Source: Rhizobiaceae bacterium (GTDB taxonomy: Bacteria > Pseudomonadota > Alphaproteobacteria > Rhizobiales > Rhizobiaceae). From it: a stretch of DNA of 6,258 nt. The stretch is from assembly GCA_020696915.1 (NCBI GenBank), contig JAJFMR010000186.1, positions 1 through 6,258 on the forward strand, in the 5' to 3' direction. Below, piece by piece: positions 1 to 5,626 of this stretch (the first letter of the stretch is position 1; each line of letters starts with the position of its first letter). The notes beneath the pieces are model-generated. The model was given only the letters and a program-made list of their open reading frames with translations. It had not been told where the DNA came from and did no database searches. A program made the translations under genes and the position numbers.

Positions 1-906
1 CGTGACCCTGAGCCCCAGTTTCCCGAACTCGGCTGTCAGCCAGCGCAGCCATTTTTCGTTGTGGGCGGCGGTGCGCTCGACATGGGCGCGGTCGGCGAGC
101 GCCGCGACGCCCGCTTCGATGGCCACCGCGTTCACGTTGAAGGGTCCGCGCACCCGGTTGATCGCATCGACGATGTGCGCAGGTGCGAACATCCAGCCGA
201 TACGCAATGCAGCGAGGCCATGAATCTTGGAGAAGGTGCGTGTCATGACGACGTTTTCGGCGCCGGCGACCAGTTCCACCCCCGCCTCGTAATCGTTGCG
301 GCGCACATATTCGGCATAGGCCGCGTCGAGCACCAGCAGCACGTTTTGCGGCAGCCCGGCGTGCAGCCGGCGGACGTCCTCGAAGGGCAGATAGGTGCCG
401 GTCGGATTGTTGGGATTGGCGAGAAAGACGATCTTCGTCTTTTCCGTGACGGCGGCGAGGATGGCGTCGACATCGGCCCGTTCGTCCGTTTCCGGCACGG
501 CGACCGGCATCGCGCCGGCAGCCTGGATATAGATCCGGTACACCAGGAATCCGTGTTCTGTGAAAATTGCCTCGTCGCCAGGCGACAGGTAGGTCTGCGC
601 AATGAGGCCGATGAGTTCGTCGGAGCCGTTCGAGCAGACGATGTTGGCGGCATTCAGCCCGTGCGCGTCGGCAATCGCCGCACGCAGCCGCGTGGCGGCG
701 CCGTCGGGATAGAATTCGAGCCTGGAAGCCGCCTCGCGCGCCGCATCGATCGCCCTTGGCGATGCGCCGAGCGGGTTCTCGTTCGACGACAGCTTGTAGA
801 CCTTCAGAACCCCGTCGGGAGCAGCGCTCTTGCCGGGCACGTAGGCCTCGATCTCCATGATGCCGGGACGCGGCTCCGGGCGTCGTTTGTCGAATGCGTG
901 CGTCAT
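1..906 (-). CDS. hisC: Histidinol-phosphate aminotransferase, C-terminus cut by window edge
   Basis: PLP-dependent fold-type I aminotransferase that converts imidazole acetol phosphate and glutamate to L-histidinol phosphate in cytosolic histidine synthesis. The 302 visible codons are uninterrupted. They show the substrate-side motif SSNENPLG (residues 40-47), CSNGSDE (91-97), NPNNPTG (164-170), the cofactor-contacting D194 and Y197 in DAAYAEY, and the Schiff-base lysine K227 in TFSKIHGLA, followed by the RIGW arginine motif. HisC proteins are usually about 360 residues, so roughly 60 C-terminal residues lie beyond base 1. The start at 906 puts the expected short lead before the PRPGIMEIEAYVPGK segment; a second ATG at 858 would remove it. 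No strong Shine-Dalgarno precedes 906. It is divergent from metX. Some alphaproteobacterial HisC paralogues also act on aromatic 2-oxo acids, and sequence alone does not settle the substrate. Family assignment is firm; exact substrate is inferred. Confidence 0.93.
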   Translation of the reverse strand, partial: MTHAFDKRRPEPRPGIMEIEAYVPGKSAAPDGVLKVYKLSSNENPLGASPRAIDAAREAASRLEFYPDGAATRLRAAIADAHGLNAANIVCSNGSDELIGLIAQTYLSPGDEAIFTEHGFLVYRIYIQAAGAMPVAVPETDERADVDAILAAVTEKTKIVFLANPNNPTGTYLPFEDVRRLHAGLPQNVLLVLDAAYAEYVRRNDYEAGVELVAGAENVVMTRTFSKIHGLAALRIGWMFAPAHIVDAINRVRGPFNVNAVAIEAGVAALADRAHVERTAAHNEKWLRWLTAEFGKLGLRVT

Positions 907-949
907 GAAGAAGGATCCGGCGGGAAAGGCTCGGGCAAAGGCGGGGCCG

Positions 950-978
950 GGAATACAGGCGGCCGACGCACTTGTCGA
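950..978 (-). promoter_or_regulatory. Candidate hisC promoter
   Basis: On the minus strand, TCGACA (973-978) and TATTCC (950-955) are separated by 17 bases, a sigma-70-like arrangement about 44 bases upstream of the hisC ATG. Both boxes match the consensus only partly. The -35 box lies six bases from the -35 box of the divergent metX candidate promoter, so the two would compete for or share the same DNA face. This is pattern matching only. Confidence 0.3.
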
Positions 979-984
979 GGCCCG

Positions 985-1013
985 TTGACGGCCCGTCCTG
1001 CCGGGCTTAGAAG
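985..1013 (+). promoter_or_regulatory. Candidate metX-metW promoter
   Basis: TTGACG at 985-990 matches the -35 consensus at five of six positions. TAGAAG at 1008-1013 is a partial -10 box at the ideal 17-base spacing. The predicted transcription start, near 1020, falls a few bases before the first paired base of the SAM-II aptamer at 1026. That is where a riboswitch leader would be expected to begin, and the agreement is the main support for this call. Confidence 0.5.
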
Positions 1014-1023
1014 CTGCCGGAAC

Positions 1024-1080
1024 CCCGTGGTGATTTGGCCGGTCGGCTTGCAGCCACGTTAAACAAGTTGCTAAAGGGCC
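1024..1080 (+). promoter_or_regulatory. SAM-II riboswitch aptamer of metX
   Basis: The leader carries the conserved SAM-II signatures GTGGTGATTTGGCC (1027-1040), TTGCAGCCACGTTAAA (1048-1063) and GCTAAAG (1070-1076). They fit the H-type pseudoknot of this class. P1 pairs CGTGG (1026-1030) with CCACG (1054-1058). The first pseudoknot helix pairs CTTG (1047-1050) with CAAG (1064-1067). The second pairs GGCC (1037-1040) with GGCC (1077-1080). All pairs are Watson-Crick. SAM-II, first described as the metA element, is known mainly from alphaproteobacteria ahead of metA/metX and other sulfur-metabolism genes, where SAM binding lowers expression. Here it lies 82 bases upstream of the metX start and is followed by an intrinsic terminator, which indicates transcriptional control. 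Confidence 0.95.
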
Positions 1081-1094
1081 GTTTGCTTCGAGGT

Positions 1095-1126
1095 AACCGG
1101 CTTTGCGATCGCAATGCCGGTTTTTT
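1095..1126 (+). terminator. Intrinsic terminator (attenuator) of the SAM-II leader
   Basis: AACCGGC (1095-1101) pairs with GCCGGTT (1116-1122). After a T/T mismatch the stem continues with TTGC/GCAA (1103-1106 with 1111-1114) around a GATC loop. A run of six T residues (1121-1126) follows the GC-rich arm, the classic rho-independent form. It sits between the aptamer and metX, so it should be the off-state expression platform. Two upstream segments, 1038-1043 and 1078-1083, can each pair with its 5' arm and are also needed for the second pseudoknot helix, giving plausible antiterminators. Confidence 0.88.
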
Positions 1127-1128
1127 GT

Positions 1129-1145
1129 TGCCGCTCATCGCGGCA
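1129..1145 (+). other. Short strong hairpin just before the metX ribosome binding site
   Basis: TGCCGC (1129-1134) pairs perfectly with GCGGCA (1140-1145) around a five-base loop, TCATC. It lies three bases after the T-run of the terminator and ends two bases before the GAGG of the metX ribosome binding site. It does not cover that site as drawn. It may keep the site exposed or protect the 5' end of the read-through mRNA; the role is unknown. Confidence 0.4.
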
Positions 1146-1147
1146 GC

Positions 1148-1157
1148 GAGGTTGGAG
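1148..1157 (+). promoter_or_regulatory. metX ribosome binding site
   Basis: GAGG (1148-1151) and GGAG (1154-1157) lie 10 and 4 bases before ATG 1162. They favour this start over the in-frame ATG at 1114. The latter sits inside the terminator hairpin and has only a GAGG about 20 bases upstream. Confidence 0.65.
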
Positions 1158-1161
1158 CCAG

Positions 1162-2337
1162 ATGGTGGCAGTGACGCGCAGGCGCAAGCTCAACGAGGCC
1201 GACGATCCGTCGAGCCCGGTGCTGCGCTTCGAGCCCGGCAAGCCGCTGAACCTCGACGCCGGCACGCTTCTCTCGCCCTTTCAGCTTGCCTACCAGACGT
1301 ATGGCGAGCTCAACGCCGCCCGCTCGAACGCCATCCTCGTCTGCCACGCGCTGACCGGCGACCAGCATGTCGCCAACACCCACCCGGTGACCGGCAAGCC
1401 CGGCTGGTGGGATGTGCTGATCGGCCCCGGAAAGATCATCGACACGCGCCGGTTCTTCGTCATCTGCTCGAACGTGATCGGCGGCTGCCTTGGCTCGACC
1501 GGCCCGGCCTCCACTAATCCGGCGACCGGGAAACCTTACGGGCTGGACCTGCCCGTCATCACCATACGCGACATGGTTCGCGCCCAGTCGATGCTGATCG
1601 ACCATTTCGGCATCGACCGGCTGTTTTGCGTGCTGGGTGGCTCGATGGGCGGCATGCAGGTCCTGGAATGGGCCTCCAGCCACTCGGAGCGTGTCTTCTG
1701 CGCCCTGCCGATCGCCACCGGAGCCCGGCACTCCTCGCAGAACATTGCCTTTCACGAGGTCGGGCGGCAGGCGGTGATGGCCGACCCGGAATGGCATGGC
1801 GGAAAATACTTCGAGGTCGGCCGGCGCCCCGAAAAGGGCCTGGCCGTCGCCCGCATGGCGGCGCACATCACCTATCTCTCGGAAGCCGCGCTGCACCGGA
1901 AGTTCGGCCGCAACCTGCAGGACCGCGACCGGCTGACCTTCGGCTTCGACGCGGACTTCCAGATCGAAAGCTATCTGCGTCACCAGGGCATCACCTTCGT
2001 CGACCGCTTCGACGCGAACTCCTATCTCTACATGACGCGGTCGATGGACTATTTCGACCTCGCGGCGGACCATGGCGGCCGGCTTGCCGAGGCATTCCGC
2101 AACAGCCAGACGCGCTTCTGCCTGGTTTCCTTCACCAGCGACTGGCTGTTTCCGACCTCCGAAAGCCGCGAGATCGTCCACGCGCTCAACGCCGCGGGCG
2201 CTTCGGTCTCCTTCGTCGAGATCGAGACGGATCGCGGCCATGACGCTTTCCTGCTCGACGAGCCGGAGCTGTTTGCCGCTATCAACGGCTTTCTTCGCTC
2301 GGCCGCCAGGGCCCGCGGCCTGGATGACGGCCCATGA
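1162..2337 (+). CDS. metX: Homoserine O-acyltransferase MetX (acetyl or succinyl donor)
   Basis: Cytosolic alpha/beta-hydrolase-fold enzyme that acylates the hydroxyl of L-homoserine, the committed step of methionine synthesis. The product of 391 residues has the length of the family. Visible features are the N-terminal AYQTYGELNAARSNAILVCH stretch, the GGCLGSTGPAS segment and the nucleophile elbow GGSMGG with catalytic S161. D327 (in FTSDWLFP) and H360 (in DRGHDAF) complete the Ser-Asp-His triad. Spacing between the triad residues resembles characterised MetX enzymes. ATG 1162 is chosen because it has a ribosome binding site and lies beyond the attenuator; upstream in-frame ATG 1114 is within the terminator. 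The gene overlaps metW by four bases, so the two are translationally coupled and share SAM-II control. MetX enzymes from proteobacteria may use succinyl-CoA instead of acetyl-CoA, and I cannot tell which applies here. Confidence 0.95.
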   Translation: MVAVTRRRKLNEADDPSSPVLRFEPGKPLNLDAGTLLSPFQLAYQTYGELNAARSNAILVCHALTGDQHVANTHPVTGKPGWWDVLIGPGKIIDTRRFFVICSNVIGGCLGSTGPASTNPATGKPYGLDLPVITIRDMVRAQSMLIDHFGIDRLFCVLGGSMGGMQVLEWASSHSERVFCALPIATGARHSSQNIAFHEVGRQAVMADPEWHGGKYFEVGRRPEKGLAVARMAAHITYLSEAALHRKFGRNLQDRDRLTFGFDADFQIESYLRHQGITFVDRFDANSYLYMTRSMDYFDLAADHGGRLAEAFRNSQTRFCLVSFTSDWLFPTSESREIVHALNAAGASVSFVEIETDRGHDAFLLDEPELFAAINGFLRSAARARGLDDGP

Positions 2338-2948
2338 GTGTCAATGAGGCGCCGCGTGTCGACCTCGAAGTCGTCGCCAGGCTGATCAAGCCGCGCGCCA
2401 GGGTGCTGGACGTCGGCTGCGGCGACGGTTCCCTCCTCGAATTTCTGCAGACCGACAAGCAGGTAGACGGCCGCGGCATGGAACTGTCGCAGCGCGGCGT
2501 CAACGAATGCGTGTCGCGCGGGCTGTCGGTGATACAGGGCGACGCCGACCGCGACCTCGGCTTCTATCCCGACAAGGGGTTCGACTACGTCGTGCTGTCG
2601 CAGACGCTGCAGGCTACGCGCAACCCCAAGGCGGTTCTCGACCATCTCTTGCGGATCGGCGAGCGCGCCATCGTCTCATTCCCGAATTTCGGTCACTGGC
2701 GGGTCCGCCTGTCGCTTCTCCTGACCGGCCGCATGCCGGTGACCAGGGACCTGTCCTACAGCTGGTACGACACGCCCAACATCCACTTCTGCACGATCCG
2801 CGACTTCATTGGCCTCTGCGAGGAGATCGGCGCGCATGTCGAGAGCGCCACCGCGCTCGACGGCAACGGCCAGACGATCGGCTTCTCCATGCCGTGGGCG
2901 TTCTGGAACGTGTTTGGCCAGCAGGCGATCTTCCTGCTCAGGCGATAG
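2334..2948 (+). CDS. metW: Methionine biosynthesis protein MetW
   Basis: Protein of 204 residues with a class I methyltransferase-like fold, encoded directly after metX as in many proteobacteria. It has a clear SAM-binding motif I, VLDVGCGDG (24-32), an acidic residue E50 at the end of the second strand, and QGDAD (68-72). The family-specific blocks FPNFGHWRVR (116-125) and YSWYDTPNIHF (142-152) identify it as MetW rather than a generic methyltransferase. The MetW family is linked genetically to homoserine acylation and supports MetX activity; no methyl acceptor is established. ATG 2334 overlaps the metX stop in an ATGA junction. No good Shine-Dalgarno precedes it, so translation probably depends on coupling to metX. 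It is the last gene of the operon; 32 bases separate its stop from that of the convergent DUF1194 gene. Confidence 0.95.
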   Translation: MSVNEAPRVDLEVVARLIKPRARVLDVGCGDGSLLEFLQTDKQVDGRGMELSQRGVNECVSRGLSVIQGDADRDLGFYPDKGFDYVVLSQTLQATRNPKAVLDHLLRIGERAIVSFPNFGHWRVRLSLLLTGRMPVTRDLSYSWYDTPNIHFCTIRDFIGLCEEIGAHVESATALDGNGQTIGFSMPWAFWNVFGQQAIFLLRR

Positions 2949-2958
2949 GCGCGCCTTT

Positions 2959-2976
2959 CGGGCGAATTGCAGCCCG
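2959..2976. terminator. Weak hairpin between convergent metW and DUF1194 genes
   Basis: CGGGC (2959-2963) pairs with GCCCG (2972-2976) around an eight-base loop in the 32-base gap between two convergent stop codons. The position suits a two-way terminator. Neither strand has a T-run after it, so intrinsic termination is doubtful. Confidence 0.25.
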
Positions 2977-2980
2977 CGAG

Positions 2981-3772
2981 CTAACGGTCCAGCTGCGGAA
3001 AATAGGGGTCGGAGAAGAGCCGCCGGTTCCGCTGGCCGCGCTCGCAATCCATGACCGGCGTCGCCTGCGCGGGAACGGGCGGCGCGGCATCGAGAGTGCC
3101 GCTGACTTCCAGGATGAGCTTGCGCCGGATCGCGGTGGCAAATTCGGAGGATTTCCGGATCGGCAGCACGAACGAACCGGGCCCGCCGGTCACGCACTCG
3201 GCATAGTAGCGATCGAGTTCGGCGAAGGATTGGGAGGGCCTGATCAGGATCGGCAGGCCGTTGATGACGATGCCGGCCGCAACGGCGGCGTCGCGCTCCG
3301 GGATCACCGGCGTGCCTATGTTGTTCGGCCCGTCGCCCGAAATGTCGATGACACGGCGCATGCCCTCGAATTCATTGTCGAACAACCGGGAGCCGAATCG
3401 AAGCGCCCCCGAGATCGACGTCCCGCGCCAGGTGTTGGCAGGGCGCGCCTCGAGCTTTGCCGCGAAAGACTCGGCGCTCTCGGCGCCGTCGATGACCTGC
3501 CAGGCGACGACCGTCTCATCCCGCACGGTGCCTGCCCATTCGAAATAGGTGACGGCGATGCGGCCGTACAGGCCCGCCTGCACGGCACGCACGAAGTCGG
3601 CGTGGCGCAGCGCATCGACGTAGCCGGCACGCTGCAGGTCGAACTCTTCGGGGTCCATGGACCGGGAGGTGTCGACAGCCAGCACCAGTTCGACGTCAAC
3701 CGGATCGTCCACTGCGGTCGCCGCTGCGATATCGCAGCCAAGGCAAAGCATCAGGGCAAGCAGGCTCTCCAT
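2981..3772 (-). CDS. Exported von Willebrand factor A domain protein, DUF1194 family
   Basis: Protein of 263 residues. A hydrophobic N-terminus (about 4-20) ending in ATA looks like a signal peptide cleaved near residue 20, although it lacks the usual basic residues; CLGC at 10-13 is not a good lipobox. A VWA domain follows. It has the metal-ion-dependent adhesion site DTSRS (D34, S36, S38), a threonine at 118 in RGTSIS, and D147 in ISGDGPNN, so the metal site looks intact. The alternating Rossmann strands run to about residue 205. A proline-rich stretch (231-239) leads to a short C-terminal tail. C193 and C243 could form a disulfide in the periplasm. GGAGG at 3778-3782, five bases from ATG, supports the start. 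It lies 84 bases after the methyltransferase-like gene on the same strand and may be cotranscribed with it. The family is common in rhizobia and its function is unknown; binding of a protein partner is a guess. Confidence 0.85.
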   Translation of the reverse strand: MESLLALMLCLGCDIAAATAVDDPVDVELVLAVDTSRSMDPEEFDLQRAGYVDALRHADFVRAVQAGLYGRIAVTYFEWAGTVRDETVVAWQVIDGAESAESFAAKLEARPANTWRGTSISGALRFGSRLFDNEFEGMRRVIDISGDGPNNIGTPVIPERDAAVAAGIVINGLPILIRPSQSFAELDRYYAECVTGGPGSFVLPIRKSSEFATAIRRKLILEVSGTLDAAPPVPAQATPVMDCERGQRNRRLFSDPYFPQLDR

Positions 3773-3777
3773 GCGTT

Positions 3778-3782
3778 CCTCC
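3778..3782 (-). promoter_or_regulatory. Ribosome binding site of the DUF1194 gene
   Basis: On the minus strand GGAGG ends five bases before ATG 3772. It is the strongest Shine-Dalgarno in the window and fixes the start, which matters because the signal peptide begins directly there. Confidence 0.7.
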
Positions 3783-3856
3783 GCCGGAAGGCTTTCCCGA
3801 AGGTCGGACGCGATACCGGCAAAATGAAGGCTGCCGGCCGGCGGGCCCCGGTTGTC

Positions 3857-4639
3857 TCATCCGGGCGGAGTGCGGACGCTTCGCCGCTCGCGGCGCGGCG
3901 GCCTGAAAAAGCTGCGCGTCGCGCCCTGCGGCGACAGCACCGGCACGAAGACCCGGCGTGATGCCCGCTTGGCGACCGGCACTCCCTGGTAGACACGCTT
4001 CTGCGCCTCAACCACGATCACCCCCGAAAAGATCGGCCACAGGCGCCGGCCGGTGCGTTCGAGAAGATTGTGCAAGCGCAACACGAACCGGCGTTTCGAC
4101 GGCGGGAAGAAGAGCGCATCCGCCCATGCGGCGGGCGTGAAATTCGCCTCCCGCAGCAGTTCGTTGAGCTGCCCCCGGGAAAACGGCCGGCCGGTTCCGA
4201 ACGGCGTATGCTCGAAGCGCGCCCACATGCCGCGCCGGTGCGGCACGACGATGACCACGCGGCCCGCCGGTGCCAGCACGCGCCAGATCTCCTTGAGCGT
4301 CTCGCGGGGGTTCTCGGCATGCTCGAGCAAATGCACGAGAAGCACCCTGTCGATCGATGAATCGACCAGCGGCAATTCCTCGTCGAAGACCAGCGCCGTC
4401 GCCGAGGGTCCCGAGGCCGGCCACTTCACGGCGCCCTGGGTGCCCGGCATGAAGGCGAATACCCTCTCGGCATCGCTGCCGAAGCGGTCGAGCCACGGCA
4501 AGGCATAGCCGAGGCCGACCAGCCGTTCGCGCGGCAGGCTCGCCCAGACCGACGCCAGCGCCATGGTGATCGAGCGCTCCGCGAGGCGGCCGAGCAGGGA
4601 GCCATAGAAGGAGCGCAGCGCGACGATGTCGGAGTTCAT
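3857..4639 (-). CDS. Methyltransferase-fold protein (type 11-like), substrate unknown
   Basis: Protein of 260 residues related to class I SAM-dependent methyltransferases. The middle is typical of the type 11 group: ELPLVDSSIDRVLLVHLLEH (88-107), then EIWRVLAPAGRVVIVVPHRRG (117-137). The normal motif I with an acidic residue and GxGxG is absent. In its place is VGLGYALPWL (41-50), which I recall as typical of an alphaproteobacterial family often encoded beside gloB. Residues 136-200 include the conserved-looking RGMWARFEHTPFG and RPFSRGQL stretches. The tail from 224 holds ten arginines and is probably disordered. It is divergent from gloB and upstream of the DUF1194 gene. No Shine-Dalgarno precedes ATG 4639, but a -10-like box ends six bases before it, so the mRNA may be leaderless; ATG at 4564 (residue 26) is a less likely start. 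The protein could be an active enzyme with a variant SAM pocket or a non-catalytic relative. Confidence 0.85.
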   Translation of the reverse strand: MNSDIVALRSFYGSLLGRLAERSITMALASVWASLPRERLVGLGYALPWLDRFGSDAERVFAFMPGTQGAVKWPASGPSATALVFDEELPLVDSSIDRVLLVHLLEHAENPRETLKEIWRVLAPAGRVVIVVPHRRGMWARFEHTPFGTGRPFSRGQLNELLREANFTPAAWADALFFPPSKRRFVLRLHNLLERTGRRLWPIFSGVIVVEAQKRVYQGVPVAKRASRRVFVPVLSPQGATRSFFRPPRRERRSVRTPPG

Positions 4640-4645
4640 GGCGGG

Positions 4646-4674
4646 AATCTAGAACGGTTCGTGGCCGGTTTGAA
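4646..4674 (-). promoter_or_regulatory. Candidate promoter of the methyltransferase-like gene, possibly leaderless
   Basis: On the minus strand TTCAAA (4669-4674) and TAGATT (4646-4651) are 17 bases apart, each matching four of six consensus bases. Initiation seven bases after the -10 box would fall on the A of ATG 4639. No ribosome binding site is present in between, consistent with a leaderless transcript. The boxes are weak, so this remains a suggestion. Confidence 0.3.
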
Positions 4675-4796
4675 GCGGTTCCGTTTCTCGCAGGTGATAC
4701 CGGCCTATCTCCTGTCTCGGCGGGTCAGGCGGCAGATGCGGACGCCAAGGGGAGGATGACAGCCGGCGGCTGCCGCCCTATGTTCAGCGGGGCGTC

Positions 4797-4802
4797 AAGG
4801 AG
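4797..4802 (+). promoter_or_regulatory. gloB ribosome binding site
   Basis: AAGGAG lies 10 bases before ATG 4813 and decides the start against the in-frame ATGs at 4756 and 4780. Starting at 4813 gives a protein of the usual length. The rest of the 173-base divergent gap (4640-4812) shows no other clear element. Confidence 0.6.
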
Positions 4803-4812
4803 CGGACCACAA

Positions 4813-5580
4813 ATGGCCTTGCAGATCGAACAGTTCACCTGCTCTTCCGACAATTTCGGAGTGCTTCTGCACGACAGCAGATCGGGCCAGACCGCACTGA
4901 TCGACGCGCCCGAGGAGCACTCCATCCTGGAGGCGGTCGAGCGCACCGGCTGGACGCCGTCGCTTATACTGATCACCCATCATCACGGCGACCATGTCAA
5001 AGCCAACCTCGCGCTGAAGGAAAGGTTCGGACTGAAGATCATCGGCCCGAAGGCGGAGGCCGCCACAATTCCGGGCATAGACGAGACGGTCGAGGAGGGG
5101 TCGCCTCTCGATTTCGCGGGGCACCGGATCCGCGTCATCGCCACGCCAGGCCACACGGCCGGGCACGTTTCCTATCACCTTCCCGAGGCCAGCATCGCGT
5201 TTACCGGCGACACACTGTTCGCGCTCGGTTGCGGGCGCCTTTTCGAATGCTCCGCTGCGGTGATGTTTTCCTCGCTGCAGAAGCTTGCCGAACTGCCGCC
5301 GCAGACCCGGGTCTACTGCGGCCATGAATACACGCTGTCCAACGCCCGCTTTGCGCTGTCCGTCGACCCTGCCAACACCGCCCTCCAGGAGCGCGCTGCC
5401 GAGGTCGAGAGCCTGCGCGAGGACGGCAAGCCGACGCTCCCGACCACGATCGGCGCGGAACTGGCGACCAACCCTTTCCTGCGCTGGCATGATCCGGCGA
5501 TCCGCAGGCATCTCGGCATGGAGGCCGCCACGGACGCCGAGGTGTTCGCCGAGATCCGCAGGCGCAAGGACAATTTCTGA
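4813..5580 (+). CDS. gloB: Hydroxyacylglutathione hydrolase (glyoxalase II)
   Basis: Cytosolic metallo-beta-lactamase-fold enzyme that hydrolyses S-D-lactoylglutathione to D-lactate and glutathione, the second step of methylglyoxal detoxification. The product of 255 residues is the usual bacterial length. All metal ligands are present: H56, H58, D60 and H61 in THHHGDH, H114 in TPGHTAGH, D133 in TGDTLF and H171 in CGHEYT. The C-terminal glyoxalase II domain carries the glutathione-side residues expected of the family: R142 in CGRLFE, Y173, NPFLR (220-224) and the terminal basic RRKDNF. These separate it from persulfide dioxygenases and generic lactamase-fold hydrolases. ATG 4813 is preferred because of its ribosome binding site and the family's usual MALQIEQF-like start. 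It is divergent from the methyltransferase-like gene and convergent with the exporter gene 46 bases downstream. I see no glyoxalase I gene in the window. Confidence 0.95.
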   Translation: MALQIEQFTCSSDNFGVLLHDSRSGQTALIDAPEEHSILEAVERTGWTPSLILITHHHGDHVKANLALKERFGLKIIGPKAEAATIPGIDETVEEGSPLDFAGHRIRVIATPGHTAGHVSYHLPEASIAFTGDTLFALGCGRLFECSAAVMFSSLQKLAELPPQTRVYCGHEYTLSNARFALSVDPANTALQERAAEVESLREDGKPTLPTTIGAELATNPFLRWHDPAIRRHLGMEAATDAEVFAEIRRRKDNF

Positions 5581-5626
5581 ATAAAGCGAGTGGCGTTCGG
5601 CGCCGCCGGCGACGCTCCGGGCCGAG

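Noticed and set aside
61..1062. 333-codon open frame on the plus strand opposite hisC
   Set aside because: It is antisense to a well-recognised HisC in the same codon register, a common product of high GC, and the translation resembles no family. It also runs through the SAM-II aptamer.
1135..2241. 368-codon open frame opposite metX
   Set aside because: It lies antisense to metX with its clear catalytic triad, and its composition looks like a GC-driven shadow with no recognisable domain.
3815..3850. CCGGC/GCCGG inverted repeats between the methyltransferase-like and DUF1194 genes
   Set aside because: They are short GC palindromes with no T-run, not distinguishable from background as a terminator.
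2507..3961. 484-codon plus-strand open frame crossing metW and the DUF1194 gene
   Set aside because: It overlaps metW out of frame and is antisense to the VWA gene and part of the methyltransferase-like gene. It shows no recognisable motif.
4670..4711. Possible gloB promoter boxes (TTGAAG 4670-4675 with TGATAC 4695-4700, or GTTTCT with TATCTC)
   Set aside because: The first pair has a 19-base spacer and the second has poor boxes. Neither is better than chance matches in this gap.
5592..5604. GGCG/CGCC hairpin between gloB and the exporter gene
   Set aside because: The stem has only four pairs and no T-run on either strand. GC-rich DNA gives many such hairpins.
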